From Pseudomonas viridiflava (GTDB lineage: Bacteria > Pseudomonadota > Gammaproteobacteria > Pseudomonadales > Pseudomonadaceae), in assembly GCF_900582195.1 (NCBI RefSeq), contig NZ_UTHA01000029.1:62001-126000 (forward strand): a stretch of DNA of 64,000 bases, read 5' to 3'. Each line of letters begins with the position of its first letter. Position 1 is the stretch's first letter. The notes beneath the pieces are model-generated. The model was not told the origin of the DNA, ran no database searches, and saw only the letters and a list, made by a program, of their open reading frames with translations. A program made the translations under genes and the position numbers. Shown here piece after piece: positions 20,801 through 29,362 of the stretch.

Positions 20801-21745
20801 TCAGACGGCGAGATTCTGCAGCGAGCAAACCTCCTCATCCTGCTGATCTATCTCTTTGATCTGCTCAATCATCGCCTCCGCCAACGGCGATAACCGATAC
20901 CCCGCACGGCTGACAATGCCATAGCGGGTATACAGTTCCTCAAGATCATCGGCTAACCCTTCAATCCGCAAACACACCAGCTCACCCTTGGCCTGGTGCA
21001 AGGCATCCGAATACGCCCCGACAATCCCGATCGCCTCCGAGCGCAGCACCACACTGAGCAGACTCGAGCTGTTTTCACACTCCACATTCGGCGTGAAATC
21101 GGGCCGCCCACTGAGGTCGACAATGACCTTGCGCAGGTTCGGCGGCCGAATGCTCACCGCCAGCGGATAGCTCATCAATTGCTCGGCGGTGACCCGATCA
21201 AACCCGGCCAACGGATGCCCCGCGCGGCAACAGAAATGCCACTTGCGCGGTCGCAGCCGGTAGGTCAGGTAATCCGGATCTGCCTCGAAGTGCCGAGTGT
21301 CAGCGACAAAGAATTCAAACTCTTCGCTGAGTAATCGCTTGCTCAGACTCTGCCAGTCATCGACCTGAAACTGCACCCGCGCTTTCGGGTAACGCCCGAT
21401 AAAACTACCGATGGCCCGAGGAATCAAACCCGCCGCCGGCGCCGGTCCACAACCGAAGCGTAATTCCCCCGCCTCCAGCCCGTTGAACTGGCTGATCTCG
21501 TTGGCCATCTGCTGCGCGCCACTGACCAGTCGCCGTGCGTGTTCCAGCAGCACCTGGCCCTGTTTGGTCGGCGGTAATTCCTTACGCCCGCGATCAACCA
21601 ACTGACAACCGACGCTGTGCTCAAGCGCCTGAATGCTACGGCTGAACGCTGACTGCGACAGGTTCACCGCCTGCGCGCCGGCGACGAAGCTGCGTTGTTC
21701 AGCCAAGGCGATGAAGTGACGAAGTTGGCGCAAGTCGATATGCAT
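20801..21745 (-). CDS. LysR-family transcriptional regulator (SftR-like), paralogue 2
   Basis: This 314-residue LysR protein has an N-terminal HTH (MHIDLRQLRHFIALAEQRSF; QAVNLSQSAFSRSIQALE) and a co-inducer domain containing LEAGELRFGCGPAPA. It is paralogous to the regulator at 16773. It is divergent from the TonB-dependent receptor gene. In P. putida S-313 the LysR regulator SftR controls sulfate-ester genes including a TonB receptor (SftP), so this copy is the better SftR candidate. The sulfatase gene at 18995 lies 189 bp downstream on the same strand, separated by a REP doublet. Confidence 0.87.
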   Translation of the reverse strand: MHIDLRQLRHFIALAEQRSFVAGAQAVNLSQSAFSRSIQALEHSVGCQLVDRGRKELPPTKQGQVLLEHARRLVSGAQQMANEISQFNGLEAGELRFGCGPAPAAGLIPRAIGSFIGRYPKARVQFQVDDWQSLSKRLLSEEFEFFVADTRHFEADPDYLTYRLRPRKWHFCCRAGHPLAGFDRVTAEQLMSYPLAVSIRPPNLRKVIVDLSGRPDFTPNVECENSSSLLSVVLRSEAIGIVGAYSDALHQAKGELVCLRIEGLADDLEELYTRYGIVSRAGYRLSPLAEAMIEQIKEIDQQDEEVCSLQNLAV

Positions 21746-21910
21746 TTTTCACATAAAAAATATCCGGGAAATGCATTGGATATGCATTAGGTCGACTCCT
21801 TATAAAGGCAATCTCTTATGCAGTAAATATTTGTAAATCCATAAATAAATAACTGAAAAGAATATGCAGCACTGAAGATGTCTGTGTGTTTTTTGACCAG
21901 GAGCCGCGCC
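21746..21910. promoter_or_regulatory. AT-rich divergent promoter region with repeated ATGCAT words
   Basis: The region between the LysR start and the receptor start contains ATGCAT at 21771 and 21782; a third ATGCAT at 21740 overlaps the LysR start codon. The 21740/21771 spacing (31 bp) equals that of the two ATGCAT words upstream of atsR/atsB. A candidate LysR operator is inferred. Confidence 0.45.
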
Positions 21911-24271
21911 ATGAGTCCGTTTAACCTTGCGTCACCCTTAACGCCACGACGGCTCAAGCGCCTGCCTCTGGCCCTGTTGCTGGCAGGGAGCGCGAGCTGG
22001 ACTCACGGCTACGCCGCCGATGCTGAAACCGCGGCGCCAGTGCCGGCCGGCAAGCCTGCGGCCAACGGTTCACAGCTGGAAACCGTGACCGTCACCACCC
22101 GCCGCCGCGAAGAAAGTTCGCAGGATGTACCGACGCCAATGAGCGTGGTCAGCGGGCAGAATCTGGAGACGCAACGGGTTTACCGGATTCAGGATTTGCA
22201 GCAATTGGTGCCCAGCGTCAACGTCGCCTACATGCATGCACGACAGTCCAGCGTATCGATCCGTGGTCTGGGTAATAACCCGGCCAGCGATGGCCTGGAA
22301 GGCAGCGTTGGTCTGTACATCGACAACGTCTACCTGGGTCGTCCGGGGATGGCGGTATTTGACTTGATGGACATCGAACAGCTCGAAGTCTTGCGTGGTC
22401 CGCAGGGCACGCTGTTCGGCAAAAACACCACCGCCGGGGTGATCAACATCAGCACCCGCGCGCCAACCTTCACCCCTGAGCGCAGCATCGAAACCTCGGT
22501 CGGCGAGGACGGTTACTTCCAGACCAAGGGCACCCTTTCCGGCCCGCTCAACGACCAACTGGCCGGGCGTTTTTCGGCCTACCGCACGCGCAGTGACGGC
22601 GACATCAAAAACGAATACGACGGCCATGATTTGAATGGCGGCTCGCGCGATGGCTTCCGCGCGCAACTGCTGTTCAAGCCCAATGAAGATTTCAACCTGC
22701 GCTGGATCGGTGACTACAACGAAGAAGATTCCAGCGCCGGCACCCGCGTGTTGTACAACACCGGACCGACCATCAACGGCGTCAACCTGTACCAGGCGCG
22801 CGCCAACGCAGCCGGCGCAACACTGGTCAAGGGCTCGCACCGCAAGGTCAATCTGGACAACGACCAGCATGTCACCGTGCATCAGGGCGGCACCTCGGTG
22901 GAGGCTAACTGGACGCTGCCGAGCGACTTCACGCTGACCTCGATCAGCTCCTATCGCTTCTGGAATTTCACCCCGCGCAACGACGACGGTCTCAACGTGC
23001 CGGCGAGCTATAACGCCGGGGTGTCGGTGGAAGATAAACAGTACTCGCAGGAATTTCGCCTGGCCTCGCCCAAGGGTGAGTTCTTCGATTACGTGGTCGG
23101 CGCCTACTACTTCGGCTCGGATCTGGACAATAAATCCTTCGCCTATTACGGACCGCAAGCGGATATATGGAATGGCACGGCGCCCGGTGCGCTGGCCAAC
23201 GTCACCAGTGTCGGCAACGGCCATATCAAGACCGACAGTTTTGCGTTGTTCGCCCAAGGCACCTGGCACCTTACCGAGCGGCTGGATTTCACCGCCGGGG
23301 TGCGTGGCACTTATGAAGAAAAATCCGCCTGGGTCACGCGCAATGCCCCGGTCGGCGGCGCAGCGGTCACCGGGGCGGCAGCGACGGCTCGACGCGGTCG
23401 TGCCGGCGCTTACAATTCCGGCGATCTGAATCAGTACAGCTCCAGTCCCTCCGGGCTGCTCAACCTCAGCTATCGCATCACCGATGATGTTCTGGGCTAC
23501 GCCACGTTGTCCCACGGCGAGAAATCCGGCGGGGTTAACCTCGCCGTCGGTTCCGCGCCGGTGGCCGGCGCCGATTCACTGCTGATCGGCACCGAGCGTG
23601 CGAACAACGCCGAGCTTGGCTTCAAGAGCACGCTGTGGGATCACCGTCTGCAACTCAACGCCAACGTGTTCTGGACTCAGGTCAACGCTTACCAGACCAA
23701 CGCCTACGACGCCGAAAACCGCGTGCAATACCTGACCAACGCCGGCTCCGTGCGCTCGCGCGGCGTCGAGTTCGAAAGCACGGTGATCCCGCTGCGCGGC
23801 CTGACCCTGAACATCAATGGCTCCTACAACGACGTCAGTTACCTCTCATACAAAGATGCCCCGTGCCCGCCGGAAGTCAGTCAGGCGCCGGGGGCTCCAG
23901 CGTCTTGCGACCTCAGTGGGCATCAAGTGGTCGGCGCCTCGAAATGGATTGGCAACGCTAACGGCGAATACAAATGGAATCTGGATAACGGCTTCGAACC
24001 TTACGTCACCGCGAGCTATGCATTCCGTTCGAAAGCCGTCGGTACGGTCGAGGATTCCGACTACGGGCAGATCCCGAGTTACGCCGTGGTCAATTTTTCC
24101 ACCGGCCTGCGCGGCGACTTCAATCAGGGCCAGTGGGACGTGTCGCTCTGGCTGAAAAACGCCTTCGACAAAACCTACTACACGACCCTGTGGACGGGCG
24201 GCAACGGCGGCTATGAAGGCCTGCTCGGCACGCCGCGCACTTTGGGCGTCACCGGTCGCTACGACTTCTGA
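21911..24271 (+). CDS. TonB-dependent outer-membrane receptor (SftP-like)
   Basis: I chose ATG 21911, which follows CCAGGAG, giving 786 residues. A signal peptide with a basic start and hydrophobic core is cut near residue 39 (YAA-D). A TonB-box-like ETVTVTTRRREES is followed by the plug domain (VPTPMSVVSGQNLE through VLRGPQGTLFGKNTTAGVINI) and a beta-barrel ending in an aromatic residue (VTGRYDF). No N-terminal signalling (STN) domain is present, so it is not an ECF-sigma transducer. Between a sulfate-ester LysR regulator and an arylsulfotransferase-like gene, its substrate is probably a sulfate ester or other organosulfur compound rather than a siderophore. Confidence 0.9.
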   Translation: MSPFNLASPLTPRRLKRLPLALLLAGSASWTHGYAADAETAAPVPAGKPAANGSQLETVTVTTRRREESSQDVPTPMSVVSGQNLETQRVYRIQDLQQLVPSVNVAYMHARQSSVSIRGLGNNPASDGLEGSVGLYIDNVYLGRPGMAVFDLMDIEQLEVLRGPQGTLFGKNTTAGVINISTRAPTFTPERSIETSVGEDGYFQTKGTLSGPLNDQLAGRFSAYRTRSDGDIKNEYDGHDLNGGSRDGFRAQLLFKPNEDFNLRWIGDYNEEDSSAGTRVLYNTGPTINGVNLYQARANAAGATLVKGSHRKVNLDNDQHVTVHQGGTSVEANWTLPSDFTLTSISSYRFWNFTPRNDDGLNVPASYNAGVSVEDKQYSQEFRLASPKGEFFDYVVGAYYFGSDLDNKSFAYYGPQADIWNGTAPGALANVTSVGNGHIKTDSFALFAQGTWHLTERLDFTAGVRGTYEEKSAWVTRNAPVGGAAVTGAAATARRGRAGAYNSGDLNQYSSSPSGLLNLSYRITDDVLGYATLSHGEKSGGVNLAVGSAPVAGADSLLIGTERANNAELGFKSTLWDHRLQLNANVFWTQVNAYQTNAYDAENRVQYLTNAGSVRSRGVEFESTVIPLRGLTLNINGSYNDVSYLSYKDAPCPPEVSQAPGAPASCDLSGHQVVGASKWIGNANGEYKWNLDNGFEPYVTASYAFRSKAVGTVEDSDYGQIPSYAVVNFSTGLRGDFNQGQWDVSLWLKNAFDKTYYTTLWTGGNGGYEGLLGTPRTLGVTGRYDF

Positions 24272-24294
24272 TTGGTCATTCAAGGAGCTGCATC

Positions 24295-25638
24295 ATGTTG
24301 CGCATCAAAACGGCTTTGCCGGTGTTGCTGTCCGGCGCAGTGCTCAGTGCCGGCGCCTTCGCCGCACCGAGTGTTTACCCGACCGGCGTCACCCGTTACG
24401 ACCCGAACAAGGCGTTCAACCAGTACGTGATTTTCAGCGGTGCCGACAAACAGACGCATCTGATCGACATGAATGGCAACGAGGTGAAAACCTGGCCGCA
24501 GGCAGGTTTTCCGTCGGCGATCATCGATCCCAAACTGGTTGGCGGCGAGCGCGGGCATGTGCTGCTGCAACTGAGTGAAAAGGACCCCGGCAAACTCGGA
24601 TCGGCCGGTAACGGGCTGGGCAATCAAAGCGTCGGCGAGCTGGACTGGAACGGCAAAGTCGTCTGGCAGTGGGGCGACAAGGCACCCGGTGGCGCGGCGC
24701 AACAGCACCATGATCAGCGCCGTTTGAGCAACGGCAACACCGTGGTGCTGGCGAACAAGGTGCACAAGGTCAAAGGCTTCAAAGTGCCCGAGGTGATCGA
24801 CGATGCGATCTATGAAGTCAGCCCCGAAGGCGCGGTGAAATGGCAGTGGCTGGCCTCGGAACATCTCAATGAATTCGGCTTCACTGCCGAGCAATTGAAA
24901 CTGGTGCGTGCCAGTGAAAATCCGGATTACCTGCACATCAACAACCTCAGTCTGGTCGGGCCGAACAAGTGGTTCGATGCCGGTGACAAACGCTTCAATC
25001 CGGACAACCTGCTGTTTGATTCACGCAACGCCAATTTCATCGCGATCATCGACAAAAGCAGCGGCAAAGTGGTCTGGCGTCTTGGCCCGAATTTGCCGCT
25101 GATCAACCCGAAAACCGCGCAGAAATTGCCGCGTCCGGTGGATCAGTTCGTCGGTCAGCATGATGCGCACATCATTCCGGCCGGATTGCCAGGTGCCGGC
25201 AATTTGCTGGTGTTCGATAACCAGGGATCGGCGGGTTATCCGAACGTCACCCTCGGGCTGATTTCCGGCTCGCGGGTATTGGAAATCGACCCGGTGAAAG
25301 GCGAGATCGTCTGGCAGTACAGCGCGGCCAATTCGAAGCAACCGGGGTGGGCGTTTTACAGCTCGTTTATCAGCAGTGCGCGACGCTTGCCCAATGGCAA
25401 TACGTTGATCGACGAAGGCATGAACGGGCGGTTTTTCCAAGTGACGGCCAGCGGGGAAAACGTCTGGGAATACGTCAGCCCGTATCTCGGCAAGGCGCCT
25501 GGCAGCGACGCGATCAGCAATTGGGTCTATCGGGCGTTGCCTGTGAGTTATGACTGGGTGCCAGCGGGTACGCCACGCTCCGAGACGGCGGTTAATGCCC
25601 CGGTTGCAGGCGCGCCACAAACCAATGCCAGTCGTTAG
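24295..25638 (+). CDS. Exported arylsulfotransferase (ASST)-like protein
   Basis: This 447-residue protein has a signal peptide (cleavage near residue 23, FAA-P). It contains repeated beta-propeller-like motifs: VGELDWNGKVVWQWG, IYEVSPEGAVKWQW, IAIIDKSSGKVVWRLG, VLEIDPVKGEIVWQY and GRFFQVTASGENVWEY. These match the ASST family, where His residues such as those in QHHDQRRLSNGN and GQHDAHIIP line the active site. Family enzymes move sulfuryl groups between phenols in the periplasm without PAPS. It starts 23 bp after the receptor gene, so receptor and enzyme probably form an operon. One idea is periplasmic capture or exchange of aryl sulfates; activity is not proven. Confidence 0.85.
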   Translation: MLRIKTALPVLLSGAVLSAGAFAAPSVYPTGVTRYDPNKAFNQYVIFSGADKQTHLIDMNGNEVKTWPQAGFPSAIIDPKLVGGERGHVLLQLSEKDPGKLGSAGNGLGNQSVGELDWNGKVVWQWGDKAPGGAAQQHHDQRRLSNGNTVVLANKVHKVKGFKVPEVIDDAIYEVSPEGAVKWQWLASEHLNEFGFTAEQLKLVRASENPDYLHINNLSLVGPNKWFDAGDKRFNPDNLLFDSRNANFIAIIDKSSGKVVWRLGPNLPLINPKTAQKLPRPVDQFVGQHDAHIIPAGLPGAGNLLVFDNQGSAGYPNVTLGLISGSRVLEIDPVKGEIVWQYSAANSKQPGWAFYSSFISSARRLPNGNTLIDEGMNGRFFQVTASGENVWEYVSPYLGKAPGSDAISNWVYRALPVSYDWVPAGTPRSETAVNAPVAGAPQTNASR

Positions 25639-25827
25639 TTGAATTGGAATTAGTGCTCGAACGAACGGCGATAAGTTATGAACGGGTTGAAGGGGGCTTA
25701 TTGCAAATTCGTTAGTAAGTCACGTGGACAATAAGTGAATGTCCGACCATTCTGACTGTCGTGAGTTTCCAGGAGGAAACTTGCTCTCATCGGAAGACAC
25801 TTATCCAACGATAAAGGAAATCTCGTT

Positions 25828-26154
25828 ATGTCGAGCATTAATGGCACTTATGTAAATTCCAACTCTGGCGCCAAGCTGGTGATTACCGATGGTAATGATT
25901 CCAACGGCTCGTTCAGCGGAACGTTGAGTCAGGGTGGCGTGAATTACGACATTCGTTATGGAAACTACCATTTCCAGAACAGTACCGGTAACCCGACCAC
26001 CATAGCAGTACTTGCTCAGAATGGTAATAGCGGTTATCAGACATGGACACTGTTTTCGCCGGATCATAACTACGCAAAATTGCGCGCTGCCGGCTCCCGT
26101 ACGAACTTCGATGGTGATGTGGTGACCCTGGGCGGGGAATTCGTAAAACAGTAG
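25828..26154 (+). CDS. Unrecognised small beta-rich protein (possible avidin/lipocalin-like barrel)
   Basis: This 108-residue protein has no signal peptide, no Cys and one Trp. AAGGAAA precedes the ATG and a strong terminator follows, so it is a single-gene unit. About eight short predicted strands (INGTYVNS, AKLVITD, GSFSGTL, YDIRYGNYHF, TTIAVLAQ, QTWTLF, YAKLRAA, VVTLGGEFVK) alternate with Gly/Asn/Ser-rich turns. The order resembles avidins (GTWYNxLGS, GxLTGTY, FTK ending), but most biotin-binding tryptophans are absent. Base composition is more AT-rich than its neighbours. I cannot assign a function. Its position between the sulfate-ester island and tonB-exbBD is suggestive only. Confidence 0.6.
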   Translation: MSSINGTYVNSNSGAKLVITDGNDSNGSFSGTLSQGGVNYDIRYGNYHFQNSTGNPTTIAVLAQNGNSGYQTWTLFSPDHNYAKLRAAGSRTNFDGDVVTLGGEFVKQ

Positions 26155-26176
26155 TCTTGCTTAAAAATTTAAAAGG

Positions 26177-26205
26177 CCGGCGCACGAAAGTGCTCCGGTT
26201 TTTTT
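26177..26205 (+). terminator. Rho-independent terminator after the 108-residue protein gene
   Basis: A stem CCGGcGCAC / GTGCtCCGG with GAAA loop and one mismatch is followed by seven T residues. It is 22 bp after the stop codon. Confidence 0.85.
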
Positions 26206-26534
26206 GTGATTCAGAAAAAATAATTATCAACTATCTACTTGGTATTAGTCGTCCTGCAAAACCGGGTCAGGCGAATTCGATGCGTTGCACGAATACTTTC
26301 AATGCCTGAAAAGCATGCGTTTTTTCACATGACGCTGCAGCCCGCGTGGCACGTGGCTTTGGCGAAATTGATCAATTCATATATTCCATAAAGGCCTATG
26401 CGTAACGTTAAAAATTACTTTGGGAGATAAGCGCCAAGCCCAATGATTCGCCCATCGATCCGCCGTGGGGGATTCAACAAACGGTGATCGGCAGTTTTTG
26501 TAGAGAACGCAAAAAGACCGCAGGGAGTGAATCA
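26206..26534. other. Non-coding AT-rich spacer upstream of tonB
   Basis: About 330 bp without a supported gene. It contains AT-rich tracts likely to include the tonB promoter. A TGGCACGTGGCTTTGG stretch near 26347 resembles half of a sigma-54 promoter but lacks the -12 GC. No Fur-box-like palindrome stands out, which fits sulfur rather than iron control. Confidence 0.4.
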
Positions 26535-27344
26535 ATGGGCAATGTCCAGACCGCCGCCAGCGCAGAGGAATTGCTGTGGCGTCAGACGCCGGGTGGCGAA
26601 TTGGTCGATCTCGGCCGGCCGCATCGTGTGCCGTTGGGGCAGTTGCGTTTGCAGCGTGCGCCCAAAGGCATTTTGAGCCGCCGCGAAACGCTTCTGCTCG
26701 GCGTGCTCGCATTGGTGGTGCACGGCGCGGTGATCTACTGGATCAGCCAGAAGCCGACGCCGGTGCTGCCGATCGTGCCGCCGGAAATTCCGCCGATGAC
26801 TATCGAATTCTCGCGCCCGGCGCCGCCAGCACCACCGGTTGTCGAGCCGCCACCACCTGCGCCTGTGGTTGCGCCACCGCCGCCGGTAGAAGACGAACTG
26901 GCGGTAAAACCACCGCCGCCCAAACCCGTCCCGAAACCTAAACCGGTGGTTAAACAGGCACCCAAACCCGCGCCGAAAGCGGTCGAGCAGCCACCCGCGC
27001 CAGCAAAACCGGCAGCCCCGGTTGCAGCGCCAGCGCCACCTGCTCCCCCCGCGCCGGCACCAGTAACCCCGGCGTCAGCCAACGCCGCGTACCTGAAAAA
27101 CCCGGCACCGGAATATCCGTCGCTGGCTCAGCGTCGCGGCTGGGAAGGCACGGTGTTGCTGCGCGTGCATGTGTTGGCCAGCGGCAAACCGGGTGAGATC
27201 CAGATAGCCAAAAGCAGCGGCCGGCAACAGCTCGACGACGCGGCGCTGAACGCCGTCAAACGTTGGAGTTTCGTCCCGGCCAAGCAGGGTGATGTCGCCC
27301 AGGACGGCTGGGTCAGCGTGCCCATCGATTTCAAGATTCATTAA
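26535..27344 (+). CDS. tonB: TonB energy-transducing protein
   Basis: ATG 26535 is chosen over an upstream in-frame Met because GGGAGTGA precedes it; the product is 269 residues. A cytoplasmic N-terminus is followed by one TM helix (about residues 52-72, LLLGVLALVVHGAVIYWISQ). A long Pro/Ala/Lys-rich periplasmic spacer covers about 80-170 with PxP and KPxP repeats. The C-terminal TonB domain (about 178-269) has YPSLAQRRGWEGTVLLRVHV and SSGRQQLDDAALNAVKRWSFVPA. It transmits proton-motive force from ExbBD to TonB-dependent receptors. The gene lies 44 bp upstream of exbB. Proximity to the SftP-like receptor suggests a dedicated partner. Confidence 0.92.
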   Translation: MGNVQTAASAEELLWRQTPGGELVDLGRPHRVPLGQLRLQRAPKGILSRRETLLLGVLALVVHGAVIYWISQKPTPVLPIVPPEIPPMTIEFSRPAPPAPPVVEPPPPAPVVAPPPPVEDELAVKPPPPKPVPKPKPVVKQAPKPAPKAVEQPPAPAKPAAPVAAPAPPAPPAPAPVTPASANAAYLKNPAPEYPSLAQRRGWEGTVLLRVHVLASGKPGEIQIAKSSGRQQLDDAALNAVKRWSFVPAKQGDVAQDGWVSVPIDFKIH

Positions 27345-27388
27345 ACCGAAACCAAATTCGCGCGAAACGTTTACACGAGGGAATCATC

Positions 27389-28114
27389 ATGACGTTACTG
27401 GCATCTCCACTGGAATCCATCGAAAGCGCGGTGATCTGGCTGCTGGTGTTTTTTTCCGTCGCCACCTGGGGCCTGGCACTGCTCAAGACTTTGCAGTTCG
27501 GGCGGCTGAAGGCGCAGGATCGGCGTTTTCATAAGCGTTTCTGGGCGGCGTCGAGTCTGGATTCAGCCGCTGAATTGAGCGAGACCCAACCCGGCGCCGC
27601 AGCGCGAGTTGCACAGGCCGGTTACGCGGCGATTCAGGTGGGCGAGACGCCACAGGCGAATGATTTGAGCCAGGCGATCAACCATCAGGATCGACTGGAG
27701 CGCGCTCTGCGTCAGCAGATTGTCCGCGAACGTCGTTCGCTGGAGGCAGGGCTGGCGGTGGTTGCAAGTATTGGCAGCACCTCGCCGTTCATTGGTTTGT
27801 TCGGCACGGTGTGGGGAATCATGGAAGCGTTGAAAGGCATCAGCGCGGCCGGTTCGGCGAGCCTGGAAACGGTGGCCGGGCCGATCGGAGCAGCCTTGGT
27901 TGCAACAGGTGTGGGGATCGCCGTCGCGGTGCCGGCGGTGCTGGTTTACAACTACTTTTTGCGTCGGTTGAAACTGACGGCGGCCGATCTGGATGACTTC
28001 GCCCATGACTTCTACAGCCTGGCGCAGAAGAGTGCGTTCCGTGTGTTGATCCACCCGACCGCGCACAAGGTTGCAGCGCCGGGCAACGCGGCAAAAGTGA
28101 AGGAGGCGTCCTGA
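27389..28114 (+). CDS. exbB: ExbB proton-channel subunit
   Basis: This 241-residue MotA/TolQ/ExbB-family protein has three TM helices. They are near residues 10-32, at about 125-150 (VVASIGSTSPFIGLFGTVWGIMEAL, the family signature) and at about 168-190 (GPIGAALVATGVGIAVAVPAVLVYN). With ExbD it forms the proton-driven motor for TonB. It sits between tonB and exbD and is separated from exbD by 1 bp. Confidence 0.93.
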   Translation: MTLLASPLESIESAVIWLLVFFSVATWGLALLKTLQFGRLKAQDRRFHKRFWAASSLDSAAELSETQPGAAARVAQAGYAAIQVGETPQANDLSQAINHQDRLERALRQQIVRERRSLEAGLAVVASIGSTSPFIGLFGTVWGIMEALKGISAAGSASLETVAGPIGAALVATGVGIAVAVPAVLVYNYFLRRLKLTAADLDDFAHDFYSLAQKSAFRVLIHPTAHKVAAPGNAAKVKEAS

Positions 28115-28115
28115 T

Positions 28116-28517
28116 ATGGCCTTCTCCACGCAAGACAGTGATGAGGTACTCAGCGAGATCAACGTGACGCCGCTGGTGGACGTGATGCTGGTGCTGCTGG
28201 TGGTGTTTATCGTCACCGCGCCGCTGCTGACCAACGCGATCCCGATCAACCTGCCGAAGACCGAAGCGGTGGCGCCGGTCGAGCAGAAGGACCCGCTGGT
28301 GGTGAGCATCGATGGCGCCGGCAAGCTGTTTATCAACAAAGACGAGATTCAGCCGGACTTGCTGGAATTCAACCTCAAGTCGGCCAAGGCCAAGGACCCG
28401 GAAGTGCGCGTGCAGTTGCAGGCCGATGACGGGGTGAATTACGGCGAAGTGGCGCGGGCGATGGCTTCGATTGAACGGGCGGGGATTACCAAGTTGTCGG
28501 TGATTACTGCGCGGTGA
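28116..28517 (+). CDS. exbD: ExbD proton-channel subunit
   Basis: This 133-residue protein has an N-terminal cytoplasmic segment, one TM helix (about 16-38) containing the proton-pathway Asp of the ExbD/TolR family (VTPLVDVMLVLLVVFIV; Asp21), and a periplasmic domain. It partners ExbB and TonB. It is the last gene of tonB-exbB-exbD and is followed by a terminator. Confidence 0.93.
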   Translation: MAFSTQDSDEVLSEINVTPLVDVMLVLLVVFIVTAPLLTNAIPINLPKTEAVAPVEQKDPLVVSIDGAGKLFINKDEIQPDLLEFNLKSAKAKDPEVRVQLQADDGVNYGEVARAMASIERAGITKLSVITAR

Positions 28518-28536
28518 CAGATTCAACGTTTTTCCG

Positions 28537-28571
28537 GGGCCGTCTCCTTGGCAGGGTGCGGCCCTTTTTTT
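28537..28571 (+). terminator. Rho-independent terminator after exbD
   Basis: The stem GGGCCG/CGGCCC with a 16-nt loop is followed by seven T residues, 20 bp beyond the exbD stop codon. Confidence 0.8.
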
Positions 28572-28654
28572 ATCCGTTTTTTGCCCACGACACTCTCCAA
28601 TGTGGGAGCGAGGCTCGCGCCTTATATGCATTATGGGTCTTAATAAATAGCTTC

Positions 28655-28676
28655 TTATTCCTTAGCGAATATAAAT
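28655..28676 (+). promoter_or_regulatory. Candidate CysB site upstream of the RBBP9-like hydrolase gene
   Basis: TTATTCCTTA (28655-28664) matches eight of ten bases of the CysB half-site TTATTCCCTT, followed by GCGAATATAA as a weaker opposing half. It lies about 50-70 bp before the start at 28726. A degenerate single REP remnant is just upstream at 28602. Confidence 0.45.
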
Positions 28677-28725
28677 CCCCTCCCTATACTCCTCCATGAA
28701 CAGACACGACGCAGGAGAGCTCCCC

Positions 28726-29307
28726 ATGCGCAACGAATCAATCCGCTACCTGATTGTGCCGGGCTGGCAAGGATCGCCAGAAGATCATTGGCAAAGCCAC
28801 TGGCAGAACAGCCTGCCAAACAGTGCGCGGGTCGAGCAGGCCGACTGGCTGACGCCGCGTCGTGAAGACTGGGTGGCGGCACTGGCCGAGGCGATTGCTG
28901 CCGACAGCACGCCGGTGATCCTAATCGCCCACAGCCTCGGCTGCATCACCGTTGCCCATTGGGCGGCCACTGCGCCGCTGCAATACCTGCGTCAGGTACG
29001 CGGCGCCTTGCTGGTCGCGCCGGCCGATGTCGAGCGCCCGGCCTGCGCGCCGGCGCTGCGCAACTTCGCACCGATCCCGACCGATCTGCTGCCATTTCCA
29101 AGCCAGGTGGTCGGCTCCGACAACGACGCCGCCGTCAGCGCACCGCGAGCACTTGAGCTGGCGCGCAATTGGGGCGCCGAGGCAGGGATTCTCGCCGGTG
29201 CCGGGCACATTAACGTCAAGTCCGGGCATCAGCGTTGGGAGCAGGGTTTTGCCTATCTCTATCGCCTGCAAAACCGCATGGAACACCACGCGCGTCGGCG
29301 CGCCTGA
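28726..29307 (+). CDS. RBBP9/YdeN-family alpha/beta hydrolase
   Basis: The ATG at 28726 has CAGGAGAG upstream; the product is 193 residues. It shows YLIVPGWQGSPEDHWQSHW (oxyanion-side motif of the RBBP9/YdeN family). The nucleophile is Ser70 in LIAHSLGC, an Asp lies in VVGSDNDAAVS, and the catalytic His is in AGHINVKSGHQRW. It is cytoplasmic; serine-hydrolase activity is expected but the natural substrate is unknown. It precedes a sigma-54 activator by 55 bp and probably forms an operon with it. A CysB-like site upstream points to sulfur-responsive expression. Confidence 0.85.
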   Translation: MRNESIRYLIVPGWQGSPEDHWQSHWQNSLPNSARVEQADWLTPRREDWVAALAEAIAADSTPVILIAHSLGCITVAHWAATAPLQYLRQVRGALLVAPADVERPACAPALRNFAPIPTDLLPFPSQVVGSDNDAAVSAPRALELARNWGAEAGILAGAGHINVKSGHQRWEQGFAYLYRLQNRMEHHARRRA

Positions 29308-29362
29308 TTTCTTTTTTCTTTGAGCGCCCCCGTCTCCCGGCGGTTTTGGGCGGGAGTCTGCC

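Noticed and set aside
22070..23515. 481-codon minus-strand open frame opposite the TonB receptor gene
   Set aside because: Antisense shadow; the receptor on the plus strand has full-length family features.
26345..26365. TGGCACGTGGCTTTGG considered as a sigma-54 promoter for tonB
   Set aside because: No GC at the -12 position with correct spacing.
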